The notes under the pieces: generated by a model | Seen by the model: the letters and a program-made list of their open reading frames with translations, nothing else | Database searches by the model: none | Told to the model about the DNA's origin: nothing | Assembly (NCBI RefSeq): GCF_019400985.1 | Contig: NZ_WTFF01000030.1 | Location: 1 to 35,305, forward strand | Length of the DNA: 35,305 nt | Source: Streptomyces bambusae | GTDB lineage: Bacteria > Actinomycetota > Actinomycetes > Streptomycetales > Streptomycetaceae | Reading direction: 5' to 3' | Part shown: piece by piece, positions 8,638-16,242 of the stretch | Numbering within the stretch: position 1 is the first letter of the stretch | How the letters are laid out: each line of letters begins with the position of its first letter | Translations under genes and position numbers: made by a program

Positions 8638-9612
8638 TCACCCCGCTGACGGACACGACGCCCCGGACGCCCCGGACGCCGCGTCGTCCGCCGCCCCGGC
8701 CAGCCGGTGCGCGATCTCGACCAGCTCCCCGGCCCGCAGCACCCGCCCGCCGGACCCGGGCAACGGCACGTGCACCCGCCCGGCCCACCGCCCGGGCACA
8801 CCCCGGACCCCGTACACGGCCCCGGCGAGGGCCCCGGTGACGCAGGCGACGGTGTCGGTGTCCCCGCCGAGGTCCACGGCCGCCCCGACCGCCCCCTCGA
8901 ACCCCCGGCCCACCCGCACGGCCCAGACGGCCGACCCGAGGCACGGCCACACGGCCCCGTTGAACTCGGTGGCCCGGTCGGGGTGCCAGTCGGGGGCCAG
9001 GACGGTGGCGTAGCGGTCGCGGTGCGGCTGGGGCAGCAGCGCCACGGTGTCCTGTACGGCCGCCAGCGGGTCGGCGCCGGTGAGCGCCACGCGGACGAGC
9101 TCGTGCAGGACGGCGGTGCCGTGCCAGGCGGCGGGGTCCCCGTGGGTGAGCGCGGCGATCCGCCGTGCGGCGGCCATGGTCGCTGCGGTGCCTTGCGCCG
9201 CGAAGTGGACGGCGGAGGTGGAGGCGCGCATCAGCGAACCGTTGCCGGCGGCATGCTGGTTGGCCTGGAAGTGCAGGGCCGCCGCCAGGTCCCAGGGGTC
9301 GCCGCCGGTGAGTACGGCCTCGGTCTGCAGCCCGATGTCCTTGGGGCCGGCCGCCGCCCACCGCCGGAACCGGTCGAACATGTCGGGCAGGTCCAACCCG
9401 CCCCGCTCCAGCAGGGACTCGGCGACGAGCACGGCCATCTGCGTGTCGTCGGTGGCCTCGCCCGCCTCCCAGCCGCCGCCCGCGCGCATCTCGCCGTCGG
9501 TGCGGGAGAACGCGCCAGGCCGGCCGAATTCGAAGGGGGCGCCGAGGGCGTCGCCGACCGCCGCGCCGAGGACGGCGCCCGCTGCCCGTTCGTTCCGGTC
9601 GATACCGCTCAC
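8638..9612 (-). CDS. ADP-ribosylglycohydrolase (DraG-like)
   Basis: 324 residues, the full family length. The two metal-binding signatures are present: TDDTQM (54-59) after GDALGAPFEF (20-29), and GGDTDTVACVTGALAGA (249-265). These coordinate two Mg2+/Mn2+ ions in enzymes that remove ADP-ribose from proteins or small molecules. GTG 9612 is the start: TAGCAT (9626-9621) is a good -10 ending 8 nt upstream, so the mRNA is probably leaderless. No Shine-Dalgarno is seen. It is divergent from the ATP-grasp pair. The Ala/Ser-rich tail (after about 305) is low complexity. Substrate unknown; no ADP-ribosyltransferase is visible nearby. Confidence 0.9.
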   Translation of the reverse strand: MSGIDRNERAAGAVLGAAVGDALGAPFEFGRPGAFSRTDGEMRAGGGWEAGEATDDTQMAVLVAESLLERGGLDLPDMFDRFRRWAAAGPKDIGLQTEAVLTGGDPWDLAAALHFQANQHAAGNGSLMRASTSAVHFAAQGTAATMAAARRIAALTHGDPAAWHGTAVLHELVRVALTGADPLAAVQDTVALLPQPHRDRYATVLAPDWHPDRATEFNGAVWPCLGSAVWAVRVGRGFEGAVGAAVDLGGDTDTVACVTGALAGAVYGVRGVPGRWAGRVHVPLPGSGGRVLRAGELVEIAHRLAGAADDAASGASGASCPSAG

Positions 9613-9620
9613 GGTCGGTC

Positions 9621-9626
9621 ATGCTA
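9621..9626 (-). promoter_or_regulatory. -10 promoter for leaderless ADP-ribosylglycohydrolase mRNA
   Basis: TAGCAT on the minus strand, 8 nt before the GTG start at 9612. The 126-bp divergent gap 9613-9738 must also hold the ATP-grasp promoter, for which I see no convincing hexamers. Confidence 0.45.
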
Positions 9627-9744
9627 CAAGCAGGGCCGGGACCGCGGCCGGGGCGGGAGATCGCTTCATCACCGTTCATGACATTGTGTGACGTAACAGC
9701 GCGCCGGACGGACCGGCGGGGGCCGGGGGTTTTCGGGAATGTCG

Positions 9745-10926
9745 ATGAGGCTTTGCTTCCTGGTGGAAGAGCAGTACCGCCACGACGGCATGCCGGTTGA
9801 GGTGATCCGCCAGCTCGTCGCCTGGGGCCACCGGGTCGACGTGCTGCGGCCCGGCGGCTCGCTGGTGCGGATGACCGACGTGGTGCGGACCGGGGTGCAC
9901 GACGCCTGGATCCTCAAGACCGTGTCGGGCGGCCCGGGTCTGACGCTGCTGGAGGCCGCGGCCCACGCCGGGCTGACGACGGTCAACGACGCGCGGTCGA
10001 TCCGGGGCGTGCGCGACAAGGCGCTGGCCGCCGCGGTCGGCCGCAGCCGGGGGCTTCCGCTGCCGCCGACCTACGCCGCGGCGGATCCCGCGCTGCTGCT
10101 GGAGATACCCGCGTCGCAGTACCCGCTGGTGGTCAAGCCGGCCGACGGCAGCTCCGGGCGCGGGGTGCACCTGTTCGCCTCGCCGGAGCAGTTGGCGGCG
10201 ATGCTCCCCGCCCTGGCCGGCGAGGGCCTGCTCATCGCCCAGCCGTACGTGCCCAACGGGGGCACCGACATCAAGGTCTACTGCGTCGGCGGCGAGCTGT
10301 ACGCGACCGAGCGCCGGTCCCCGCTGCATCCCGACCTACCGGTGCGGGAGCGCAACGTGCCGCTGTCGGCCGAGGTGGCGGCGATCGCCGCACGGGTGGG
10401 CGAGGTGTACGGGCTGGACCTGTACGGCCTCGACGTGCTGCTCGGGCCGGACGGCCCGGTGGTCGTGGACGTCAACGACTTCCCGAGCTTCCGTCAGGTC
10501 CCGTCGGCCGCGGCACGGGTGGCCCGGGCGATCCTCGAACTGGCCCGCGGGGGTGGGGTGACGGGCGGTACGGACGGCGCGGCGGGCGCGGTGGGAGCGG
10601 CGGGTGTTCCCGGCGCGGCGGGCGTGGCGGACGCGGCCGGCGTGGTGGGAGTCGCGGACGTGACCGGCGTGGCAGGTGTCACGGGCGTCGCGGGCGTGGC
10701 CGGCGCGGCCGGGGTGGCAGAAGCCACGGACCTGGCGGGCGTGGCCGGAGTCACGAGCGTGGCGGCGGTGGACGCCGGGCGGTCGGTGGTGCCGGCTGCC
10801 CGGGCGCCGCAGCAGCCCGGGCGGGACGGCGGCCTTCCGGAGCGGGACGGCACGTCGCCCGCGGTGACCCCGCTCACCCGCCCCGTACCGGTCCAGGTCC
10901 CGCTCACCGGCGGTGAGACCGCATGA
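9745..10926 (+). CDS. ATP-grasp ligase 1 of an overlapping pair, with Gly/Val/Ala-rich C-terminal tail
   Basis: 393 residues. The first about 270 form a RimK/glutathione-synthetase-like ATP-grasp enzyme: YPLVVKPADGSSGRGVHLF is the ATP-binding lysine and glycine loop, LIAQPYVPNGGTDIKVYCVGG the next core strands, and VVVDVNDFPSFRQVP the Mg-binding end (D..N). These enzymes join a carboxyl to an amine through an acyl phosphate. From about 272 to 350 the protein is low complexity (GVAGVTGVAGVAG and variants), then Pro-rich. ATG 9745 is preferred to 9739 because GGGA at 9735-9738 gives 6 nt spacing. The stop overlaps the next start (ATGA). No precursor peptide gene is seen. Confidence 0.85.
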   Translation: MRLCFLVEEQYRHDGMPVEVIRQLVAWGHRVDVLRPGGSLVRMTDVVRTGVHDAWILKTVSGGPGLTLLEAAAHAGLTTVNDARSIRGVRDKALAAAVGRSRGLPLPPTYAAADPALLLEIPASQYPLVVKPADGSSGRGVHLFASPEQLAAMLPALAGEGLLIAQPYVPNGGTDIKVYCVGGELYATERRSPLHPDLPVRERNVPLSAEVAAIAARVGEVYGLDLYGLDVLLGPDGPVVVDVNDFPSFRQVPSAAARVARAILELARGGGVTGGTDGAAGAVGAAGVPGAAGVADAAGVVGVADVTGVAGVTGVAGVAGAAGVAEATDLAGVAGVTSVAAVDAGRSVVPAARAPQQPGRDGGLPERDGTSPAVTPLTRPVPVQVPLTGGETA

Positions 10927-11804
10927 GGATCGGCCTGATCACCCCGCGGCCGGACCACCCGGTGCTCGCCGCCACCTCCGCCCTGCTCGCCCGCGGCGGG
11001 CACGAGGTGCTCCCGCTCGATCCGGACCGGCTGACCCGGGTCCCGCTCCCGCCCGCCGACGTCTACCTCCTCAAGTCGGGTGCGCCGCGCGCCCTCGCGC
11101 TCGCCCGGGACGCCGAGCGCAACGGCGTACCGGTGGTCAACTCCGCGGCGGCGACCGAGCTGTGCCAGGACCGTACGGCGATGGCGGACACGGCTCTCGC
11201 CGCCGGCCTGCCGTTCGCGGCCACCCGTACCTTCGACGCGCTGCGCGACCTGGTGGCGTCGTCCGGGCCCGCCCTGCGCGGCCCCGTGGTGGTCAAGAGC
11301 CGGCACAACCGCAAGCAGGACGTGGTGGCCCGGGTCGACGACGACGCGGCGCTGCGCGCACTGGCCGCCGCGCACCCCGGGGAGCCGGTCGTGGTCCAGG
11401 AGTTCGCCCCCAACAACGGCTGGGACCACAAGCTGTGGGCGGTGGGCGACCGGCTGTTCGCCGCCCTGCGGCGTTCCGAACTCGCCCCCGGGCAGGGGCC
11501 GTCCACGCGGCCGCTCGCCGTCGCGGACCTGCCGCCCGGGTGGGCGGCGCTGGTGCACCGGGTCGGCGAGGTCTTCGCGCTCGACGTGTTCGGCGTGGAC
11601 CTCATCGACACCGGGGCCGGCACGCCGCTCATCGTGGACGTCAATGCCTTCCCGGGCATCCGGGACCAGGCCGGGGCCCCCGAGGCCCTGGCCGCCCTGG
11701 CCCTGCGCCACGCGGCAGGAGCGGCAGACGTACCGGGCACACCGGCCGTACCCGGCACACCGGGCGTGTCGAAGACGGCGGGCGTGGCCGTGTCCCAAGG
11801 GTGA
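10923..11804 (+). CDS. ATP-grasp ligase 2 of an overlapping pair
   Basis: 293 residues, translationally coupled to the previous gene by ATGA overlap. RGPVVVKSRHNRKQDVVARV carries the ATP-binding lysine, VVVQEFAPNNGWDHKLWAVG the adenine-side strands, and PLIVDVNAFPGIRDQAG the metal-binding Asp and Asn. It differs from its partner in the glycine loop (HNRKQD replaces DGSSGRG), so the two probably have distinct substrates or act as a complex (inference). The C-terminus from about 270 is Pro/Gly/Thr-rich (VPGTPAVPGTPGV), a milder version of the partner's tail. Product unknown. Confidence 0.82.
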   Translation: MRIGLITPRPDHPVLAATSALLARGGHEVLPLDPDRLTRVPLPPADVYLLKSGAPRALALARDAERNGVPVVNSAAATELCQDRTAMADTALAAGLPFAATRTFDALRDLVASSGPALRGPVVVKSRHNRKQDVVARVDDDAALRALAAAHPGEPVVVQEFAPNNGWDHKLWAVGDRLFAALRRSELAPGQGPSTRPLAVADLPPGWAALVHRVGEVFALDVFGVDLIDTGAGTPLIVDVNAFPGIRDQAGAPEALAALALRHAAGAADVPGTPAVPGTPGVSKTAGVAVSQG

Positions 11805-11913
11805 CCGCAGCCCGGTACGCGCTCCCGCCGCTCGCCGTGCGGGGCGCCGTCGTACGGGCCTACGCTGGTTTCCGGAGCCTTGTCCTCGTTCCTCGTGCGA
11901 CAGGAGGCCCGCT

Positions 11914-13164
11914 GTGAAGTGCTCGCGCGGATCAGCACACGGACGGCTGCGCCTGCGCCGCAGAACGGTGGCCGCGGCGGCCGCCGCGCTGCTGGCCCTG
12001 CCCGCGGCGGCCGGGACCGCGTACGCGGGACCCACGCCCGCTCCTTCTCCCGTCCCCACGCCCACCCGGGCGGCCCCGGCCCCCGACGACGACTTCCCGC
12101 TGCTCAGCCCGGCCGTGGCCCGGCAGCTGGACGCAGCCGTGCAGAAGGTGATGCGCGAGGCGAACGTGCCGGGTGTCACCGTGTCGCTCTCCGCTCCCGG
12201 CAAGGGGAACTACGTCAAGTCCTTCGGGGTGGCGGACAAGGCGACCCGGCAGCCGATGACGACGGACATGTACGTACGCATCGGCAGCGAGACCAAGACC
12301 TTCACCGTGACCGCTCTGCTGCGACTGGTCGACCAGGGGAAGCTGAGCGTCGACGACCCGATCTCCCAGTACATCGACGGGGTGCCGAACGGGGACAGGA
12401 TCCATCTGCGCGACCTCGCCGACATGCGCAGCGGACTCTTCAACTACTCGGAGGACGCGGACTTCGACAAGGCGTTCCTCAGCAACCCGAACACGCTCTT
12501 CACCCCGCAGCAGCTGCTGGACTACTCGTTCAAGCACCCCGTGCAGTTCCAGCCGGGCGAGAAGTTCGAGTACTCCAACACCAATCTGATCCTGCTCGGC
12601 CTGGTGGTGGAGAAGGTGAGCGGTCTGCCGCTCCACGAGTACATCGAGCGGCACGTGCTGGAGCCCGCGGGCCTGCGCCGCACGCTGTTCCCCACGGGCG
12701 CGGAGTTCCCGCAGCCGCACCCGCAGGGCTACACGAACCAGACGGCATCGGGGAAGGTCGCGATCTCGACGAACTGGGACCCCAGCTGGGCCTGGGCGGC
12801 CGGCGCGATCATCTCCGACCTCAAGGACCTGCGTTCGTGGGCCAGGACGGTGGCCACCGGCACGCTGCTCACGCCGGCCACGCAGGCCGAACGGCTGCGG
12901 ACCCTGCCGACCGGCATCCCCGGAGCGGGCTACGGCATGGGCATCTTCGACATCCAGGGCTGGATCGGCCACAACGGCTCACTGCCCGGGTACGAAACCC
13001 TGACGATCTACCTGCCGGGGCCGCAGGCGACCCTGGTGGTCCTCCTGAACACGGACATCCTCTACGACAAGGTCATCGAGCCGAGCACGCTGTTCGGCCA
13101 GGCGATCACCCAGATCGTGACCCCGGACCACGTCTTCAACCTGCCTGTTCCGACGCCCCGCTGA
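11914..13164 (+). CDS. Secreted serine hydrolase, beta-lactamase class C / D-alanyl-D-alanine carboxypeptidase family
   Basis: 416 residues. An Arg-rich N-region (RLRLRRRT, 11-18) followed by an Ala/Leu core to about residue 38 (AYA) is a signal peptide; the double Arg could make it Tat-dependent. A Pro/Thr/Ala linker (39-60) leads to the catalytic domain. SETK (125-128) is the SxxK nucleophile motif, YSN (220-222) the second, and HNG (353-355) replaces KTG. This is the pattern of Streptomyces R61-type DD-peptidases and esterases, which act outside the cell on D-Ala-D-Ala or related amides and esters. AGGAGG at 11902-11907 with 6 nt spacing fixes GTG 11914 within a much longer open frame. Confidence 0.9.
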   Translation: MKCSRGSAHGRLRLRRRTVAAAAAALLALPAAAGTAYAGPTPAPSPVPTPTRAAPAPDDDFPLLSPAVARQLDAAVQKVMREANVPGVTVSLSAPGKGNYVKSFGVADKATRQPMTTDMYVRIGSETKTFTVTALLRLVDQGKLSVDDPISQYIDGVPNGDRIHLRDLADMRSGLFNYSEDADFDKAFLSNPNTLFTPQQLLDYSFKHPVQFQPGEKFEYSNTNLILLGLVVEKVSGLPLHEYIERHVLEPAGLRRTLFPTGAEFPQPHPQGYTNQTASGKVAISTNWDPSWAWAAGAIISDLKDLRSWARTVATGTLLTPATQAERLRTLPTGIPGAGYGMGIFDIQGWIGHNGSLPGYETLTIYLPGPQATLVVLLNTDILYDKVIEPSTLFGQAITQIVTPDHVFNLPVPTPR

Positions 13165-13306
13165 GCGGTTGTGACGGGCGTACGGCCGGGGCGCGAAAGG
13201 TTCGTTGCAGGACACCCCTGGCCGGTCTTGGGGCATTGCGTGCCCCGGAGCGGCGTCGTTACGGTCGCCCGACGCCGTCCGCCGCCGCTCTCCTCCAGGG
13301 GTGCCC

Positions 13307-13627
13307 GTGTCCACGTCCACGTCCACGTCCACGCCTACGCCTACTTCTCGGCGGTTCCGCACCTCCCTCGTCCCCCTCGCCTCCGCCCTCCTGCTGGCCG
13401 CCACCGCGGCCGTGCCGGCACAGGCTTCGACGCCCGCCGCCGACCGCGCCGCCGACCGGGGTGCGGTCGTAGGCGCCTGGTACGACGCCACGGCCCGGAC
13501 CGTCGCCGCCACCGCCGCACCCACGCAGATCACCAACAGCCGGACCTGGGCCATCAGTTGGATCGCCGCGGCGCGGGCGGCCCGGGCGGCTCTCAGGGTT
13601 TCCCGTGCCCGCCGCAAGCCCCGTTAG
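13307..13627 (+). CDS. Short secreted protein, probably a truncated remnant
   Basis: 106 residues from GTG 13307 (AGGGG at 13297-13301, 5 nt spacing; GTG 13301 is an alternative). Ser/Thr/Pro repeats from a GTCCAC hexamer tract precede an Arg-containing n-region and a hydrophobic core (LVPLASALLLAATAAVPAQA), a good signal peptide. The segment WYDATARTVAAT..TQITNSRTWAISWIAAARAA resembles the first helices of secreted vanadium-dependent haloperoxidase/PAP2-like proteins as I remember them. After it the protein ends in an Arg-rich stretch instead of the expected domain, so I suspect a truncation or frameshift. Low confidence in family and in function. Confidence 0.5.
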   Translation: MSTSTSTSTPTPTSRRFRTSLVPLASALLLAATAAVPAQASTPAADRAADRGAVVGAWYDATARTVAATAAPTQITNSRTWAISWIAAARAARAALRVSRARRKPR

Positions 13628-13692
13628 GCCAACGGTGGGCTGTTCGGTCCAAAGACGTGGGGTGTTCAGACGGGTGGGGCAGCATCGGGGGC

Positions 13693-14514
13693 GTGTTGAG
13701 CACCGGCGCCCTGCGGGCGCATCTGCTGGCGGCCCGGCTGGCCGGCCCCGTCGCGACCACCCGTGAGGAGAGCCTGCGCAGTTACCGGCTGTTCGCGGCG
13801 CGCGACCCGCGGGTGCTGCTGGGGCTGGAGCCGGACGGGCGCTGGGCGGAGGCGGACCTGCTGCGGCTGATGGCCGACCGGTGCGGGGTCTCGGCGGACC
13901 CGGCGCACGTCAGCGGCCCGGACGTGATCGATCCGGAGCGGACGGTGGCCGCGCTGGAGGCGTTCGCGGCGCGGCTGGGAGCGGCGGCGCGGGCGCGGGT
14001 GCCGGTGCTGCTGGGGACCGGGCACCCGCACCGGCTCCTGGAGTTCTACGTCACATTGGCGCGGGCGTTGTCGGCGGCGGGATGTGTTGTCCTCACGCCG
14101 GCGCAGGGCAGGCCCCTGGACGTGGCGACCCGGTTCGGTGTACGCACGTACTGCCTCGACTACGTACGAGGGGTCGCACTGGTGCGGGAACCCGGCGCGC
14201 GGCCCGCATGGAGTGGCACCGGCGCGCACACCCATTCACCACTGCCGGTTCGGATCGCGCTCGGGGCCCTCGCGGAGGCCGGGGGGCCGCTGCCGGAACT
14301 GGTGGTGGGGGATCACGGGTGGGTCTGCGGGGCAGGTCAGCTGGGTTTCGAGGCGATCGGGCTGGCGGATACCGACGATCCGGCGCTGTTCGTCGGGGAG
14401 GCCGAGGGGCGGGTGGCGGTGGCCGTTCCGCTTGATGACGCGGTCCGTTCGGACCACTACCGGCCCTTGACGCGTTATGTGCTCGATCGGGCAACCCGCT
14501 CGGCCCGGACGTGA
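13693..14514 (+). CDS. Conserved actinobacterial protein usually annotated as phosphatase
   Basis: 273 residues from GTG 13693. I recognise it as the conserved gene next to the bldN region (SCO3329-like), commonly labelled phosphatase, but no standard phosphatase signature is evident. Visible conserved blocks are LLGTGHPHRLLEFY (about 110-123), VLTPAQGRPLDVATRFGVRTYCLDYVRGVALVREPG, and near the end VVGDHGWVCGAGQLGFEAIGLADTDDPALFVGEAEG, whose Asp and Gly residues could bind a phosphosugar or metal (inference). The ribosome binding site is weak. It precedes the HTH gene by 124 bp in the same direction. Function not assigned. Confidence 0.8.
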   Translation: MLSTGALRAHLLAARLAGPVATTREESLRSYRLFAARDPRVLLGLEPDGRWAEADLLRLMADRCGVSADPAHVSGPDVIDPERTVAALEAFAARLGAAARARVPVLLGTGHPHRLLEFYVTLARALSAAGCVVLTPAQGRPLDVATRFGVRTYCLDYVRGVALVREPGARPAWSGTGAHTHSPLPVRIALGALAEAGGPLPELVVGDHGWVCGAGQLGFEAIGLADTDDPALFVGEAEGRVAVAVPLDDAVRSDHYRPLTRYVLDRATRSART

Positions 14515-14638
14515 GGACCGTAGCTCCTCTTCCCCACTCGTATCACACGCCCCTACTCTGGGGAGTGAGCGTGCGACGACGTGGAGTAACCGGAGGGGAA
14601 GCCGGTGCCCCGTCATGCGCGGAAGGTCAAGGTGTGAC

Positions 14639-14848
14639 ATGGCTGCTGACCAGAGGCCTCTGAGCGAGGTTCAGTTCCTTACCGTGGCGGAGGTCGCCTC
14701 GGTGATGCGAGTGTCGAAGATGACCGTGTACCGCCTGGTGCACAACGGCCATCTGCCCGCCATCCGGGTGGGCCGCTCCTTCCGGGTTCCGGAGAACGCG
14801 GTCCACGAGTACCTCCGGGAGTCCTTCGTGGGGGTGGAGTCGGCCTGA
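14639..14848 (+). CDS. Small excisionase-type (MerR-like) helix-turn-helix DNA-binding protein
   Basis: 69 residues and essentially one domain: FLTVAEVASVMRVSKMTVYRLVHNGHLPAIRVGRSFRVPENAVHEYLRE, the winged helix of the excisionase/BldC-like group. Such proteins bind DNA cooperatively, often on repeats. ATG 14639 has AAGG 6 nt upstream; an in-frame ATG at 14615 is less well placed. The equivalent gene lies beside bS22 in S. coelicolor (SCO3328). It is not BldC itself, whose sequence differs. TACTCT at 14554-14559 may be its -10. Targets unknown. Confidence 0.88.
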   Translation: MAADQRPLSEVQFLTVAEVASVMRVSKMTVYRLVHNGHLPAIRVGRSFRVPENAVHEYLRESFVGVESA

Positions 14849-14873
14849 GACTGACCCCAGGGTGGCCCTCGGA

Positions 14874-14903
14874 TTACAAGCTCTGCGCTCTGGCGGGTAG
14901 GCT
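14874..14903 (+). promoter_or_regulatory. Promoter of the bS22 gene
   Basis: TTACAA (14874-14879), an 18-bp spacer and TAGGCT (14898-14903) give the best sigma-70/HrdB-type promoter in the window. The start would be near 14910, with a leader of about 60 nt, as expected for a ribosomal protein gene. Confidence 0.65.
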
Positions 14904-14969
14904 AGGCCGACGTAGGTCGTGTGGGCCCAGACGCCCCGCACCAGTGAGAAGAAGTGAGCGAGGGTAGTC

Positions 14970-15068
14970 GTGGGCTCTGTTATCAAGAAGCGGCGCAAGC
15001 GGATGGCCAAGAAGAAGCACCGCAAGCTGCTCAAGCGCACCCGCGTCCAGCGCCGTAACAAGAAGTAA
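14970..15068 (+). CDS. Ribosomal protein bS22 (AURKAIP1/COX24-type, 32 residues)
   Basis: A 32-residue, strongly basic peptide starting [18 protein letters not shown] and ending VQRRNKK, over half Lys/Arg. This is the actinobacterial AURKAIP1/COX24-domain protein. Its mycobacterial homologue was found in cryo-EM structures as small-subunit protein bS22, near the decoding region. GTG 14970 has GAGGG 6 nt upstream. It has its own strong promoter and a strong terminator, so it is a single-gene transcript. Confidence 0.93.
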   Translation: MGSVIKKRRKRMAKKKHRKLLKRTRVQRRNKK

Positions 15069-15089
15069 ACGGCAGCTGTACGTGTTTCC

Positions 15090-15124
15090 CGCAGCCCCTC
15101 CACCATCCTGGTGGAGGGGCTGCG
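15090..15124 (+). terminator. Strong intrinsic terminator after bS22
   Basis: Perfect 16-bp stem (CGCAGCCCCTCCACCA at 15090-15105, complement at 15109-15124) with loop TCC, 22 nt after the bS22 stop. Isolates bS22 from the epimerase gene. Confidence 0.85.
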
Positions 15125-15168
15125 GTGCAGCCGGGTACTTCGTACGTCGCACGAGGAGGCGCTGAGCG

Positions 15169-16242
15169 GTGGGCAAGGTCGTGCTCGTGACCGGGGCTGC
15201 CCGGCAGCTGGGAGGCCGCTTCGTGCGCCGGATCCAGCGGGATCCGGACGTCGAACGGGTGATTGCGGTGGATGCGGTGACGCCCCCGCACCGGCTCGGG
15301 TCCGCCGAGTTCGTCCGCACGGACATCAGGCAGTCGGCGATCGCCCGCGTGCTCGCCGAGCACGCCGTGGACACCGTCGTCCACCTCGCGGTCACGGGCG
15401 GCCGGGCCACCGGCGTGCGCAGCGCCGTGAAGGAGACCAACGTCATCGGCACCATGCAGCTGCTCGGTGCCTGCCAGAAGTCGCCGACGGTGCGCCGGCT
15501 GGTGGTGAAGTCCAGCACCAGCGTCTACGGGGGCACCCCGAGGGACCCGGCCGTCTTCGCCGAGACCACCCAGCCCAAGACGCTGCCCTCGGCGGGCTTC
15601 GCGAAGGACGCGGTCGAGGTCGAGGGCTACGTACGGGGCTTCGCGCGGCGCCGGCCGGATGTGGCGGTGTGTGTGCTGCGCTTCGCGAACATCCTGGGGC
15701 CCTTCGCCGACTCGGCGCTCGCCGAGTACTTCTCCATGCCCGTGATGCCGACCGTCCTCGGCTACGACCCGCGGCTGCAGTTCGTCCACGAGGACGACGT
15801 CCTGGACGTGCTCGGGCTGGCGGCGCGGGAGCCGCGGCGCGGGACGCTCAACAGCGGCACCTTCAACATCGCGGGTGACGGCGTCCTGCTGCTGTCGCAG
15901 TGCTCGCGGCGGCTGGGGCGGCCCACGGTGCCGCTGCTGCTGCCCGCGGTGACCTGGGTGGGCTCCGCGCTGCGCACGGTCGGGGTGACGGACTTCTCGC
16001 CCGAACAGATCCGTCTGCTCACGCACGGGCGTGTCGTGGAGACCACGCAGATGCGGGACGTGCTCGGATTCGAACCGATGTATACGACGGCCGAGACGTT
16101 CGCGGACTTCGCCCGGAGCCGGCGCGGCGCGCTGCTGCCGCCGGACCGGGTGGGCCGGGCCGTGGACGCGGTGGCGGGGCTGCTGGACGTCGAGCTGGAC
16201 GGCGTACCGGACGGCGCGCTGGACGAGGGAGCGAAGAGATAG
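15169..16242 (+). CDS. NAD-dependent epimerase/dehydratase-family protein (atypical active site)
   Basis: 357 residues. N-terminal Rossmann motif VLVTGAARQLGG (5-16), Asp at the end of strand 2 (VIAVDAV), and VVHLAVTGGR are as in extended SDRs such as UDP-sugar epimerases. The strand with SSTSVYG (about 115-121) gives the catalytic Ser/Thr. The YxxxK motif is not clear: GFAKDAVEVEGYV stands where it should be, with Phe in place of Tyr. It may be a non-catalytic or modified SDR (inference). GAGGAGG about 10 nt before GTG 15169 supports the start. It overlaps the acyltransferase start by 1 nt (TAGTG), so the two form an operon, possibly acting on one envelope lipid or glycolipid. Confidence 0.88.
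   Translation: MGKVVLVTGAARQLGGRFVRRIQRDPDVERVIAVDAVTPPHRLGSAEFVRTDIRQSAIARVLAEHAVDTVVHLAVTGGRATGVRSAVKETNVIGTMQLLGACQKSPTVRRLVVKSSTSVYGGTPRDPAVFAETTQPKTLPSAGFAKDAVEVEGYVRGFARRRPDVAVCVLRFANILGPFADSALAEYFSMPVMPTVLGYDPRLQFVHEDDVLDVLGLAAREPRRGTLNSGTFNIAGDGVLLLSQCSRRLGRPTVPLLLPAVTWVGSALRTVGVTDFSPEQIRLLTHGRVVETTQMRDVLGFEPMYTTAETFADFARSRRGALLPPDRVGRAVDAVAGLLDVELDGVPDGALDEGAKR

Noticed and set aside
10494..12203. 569-codon minus-strand open frame over the ATP-grasp pair
   Set aside because: Composition of a shadow frame; no motif, while both plus-strand genes are recognisable.
13307..13345. GTCCAC hexamer tract as CRISPR or regulatory array
   Set aside because: A short simple repeat without spacers, inside a Ser/Thr coding stretch.
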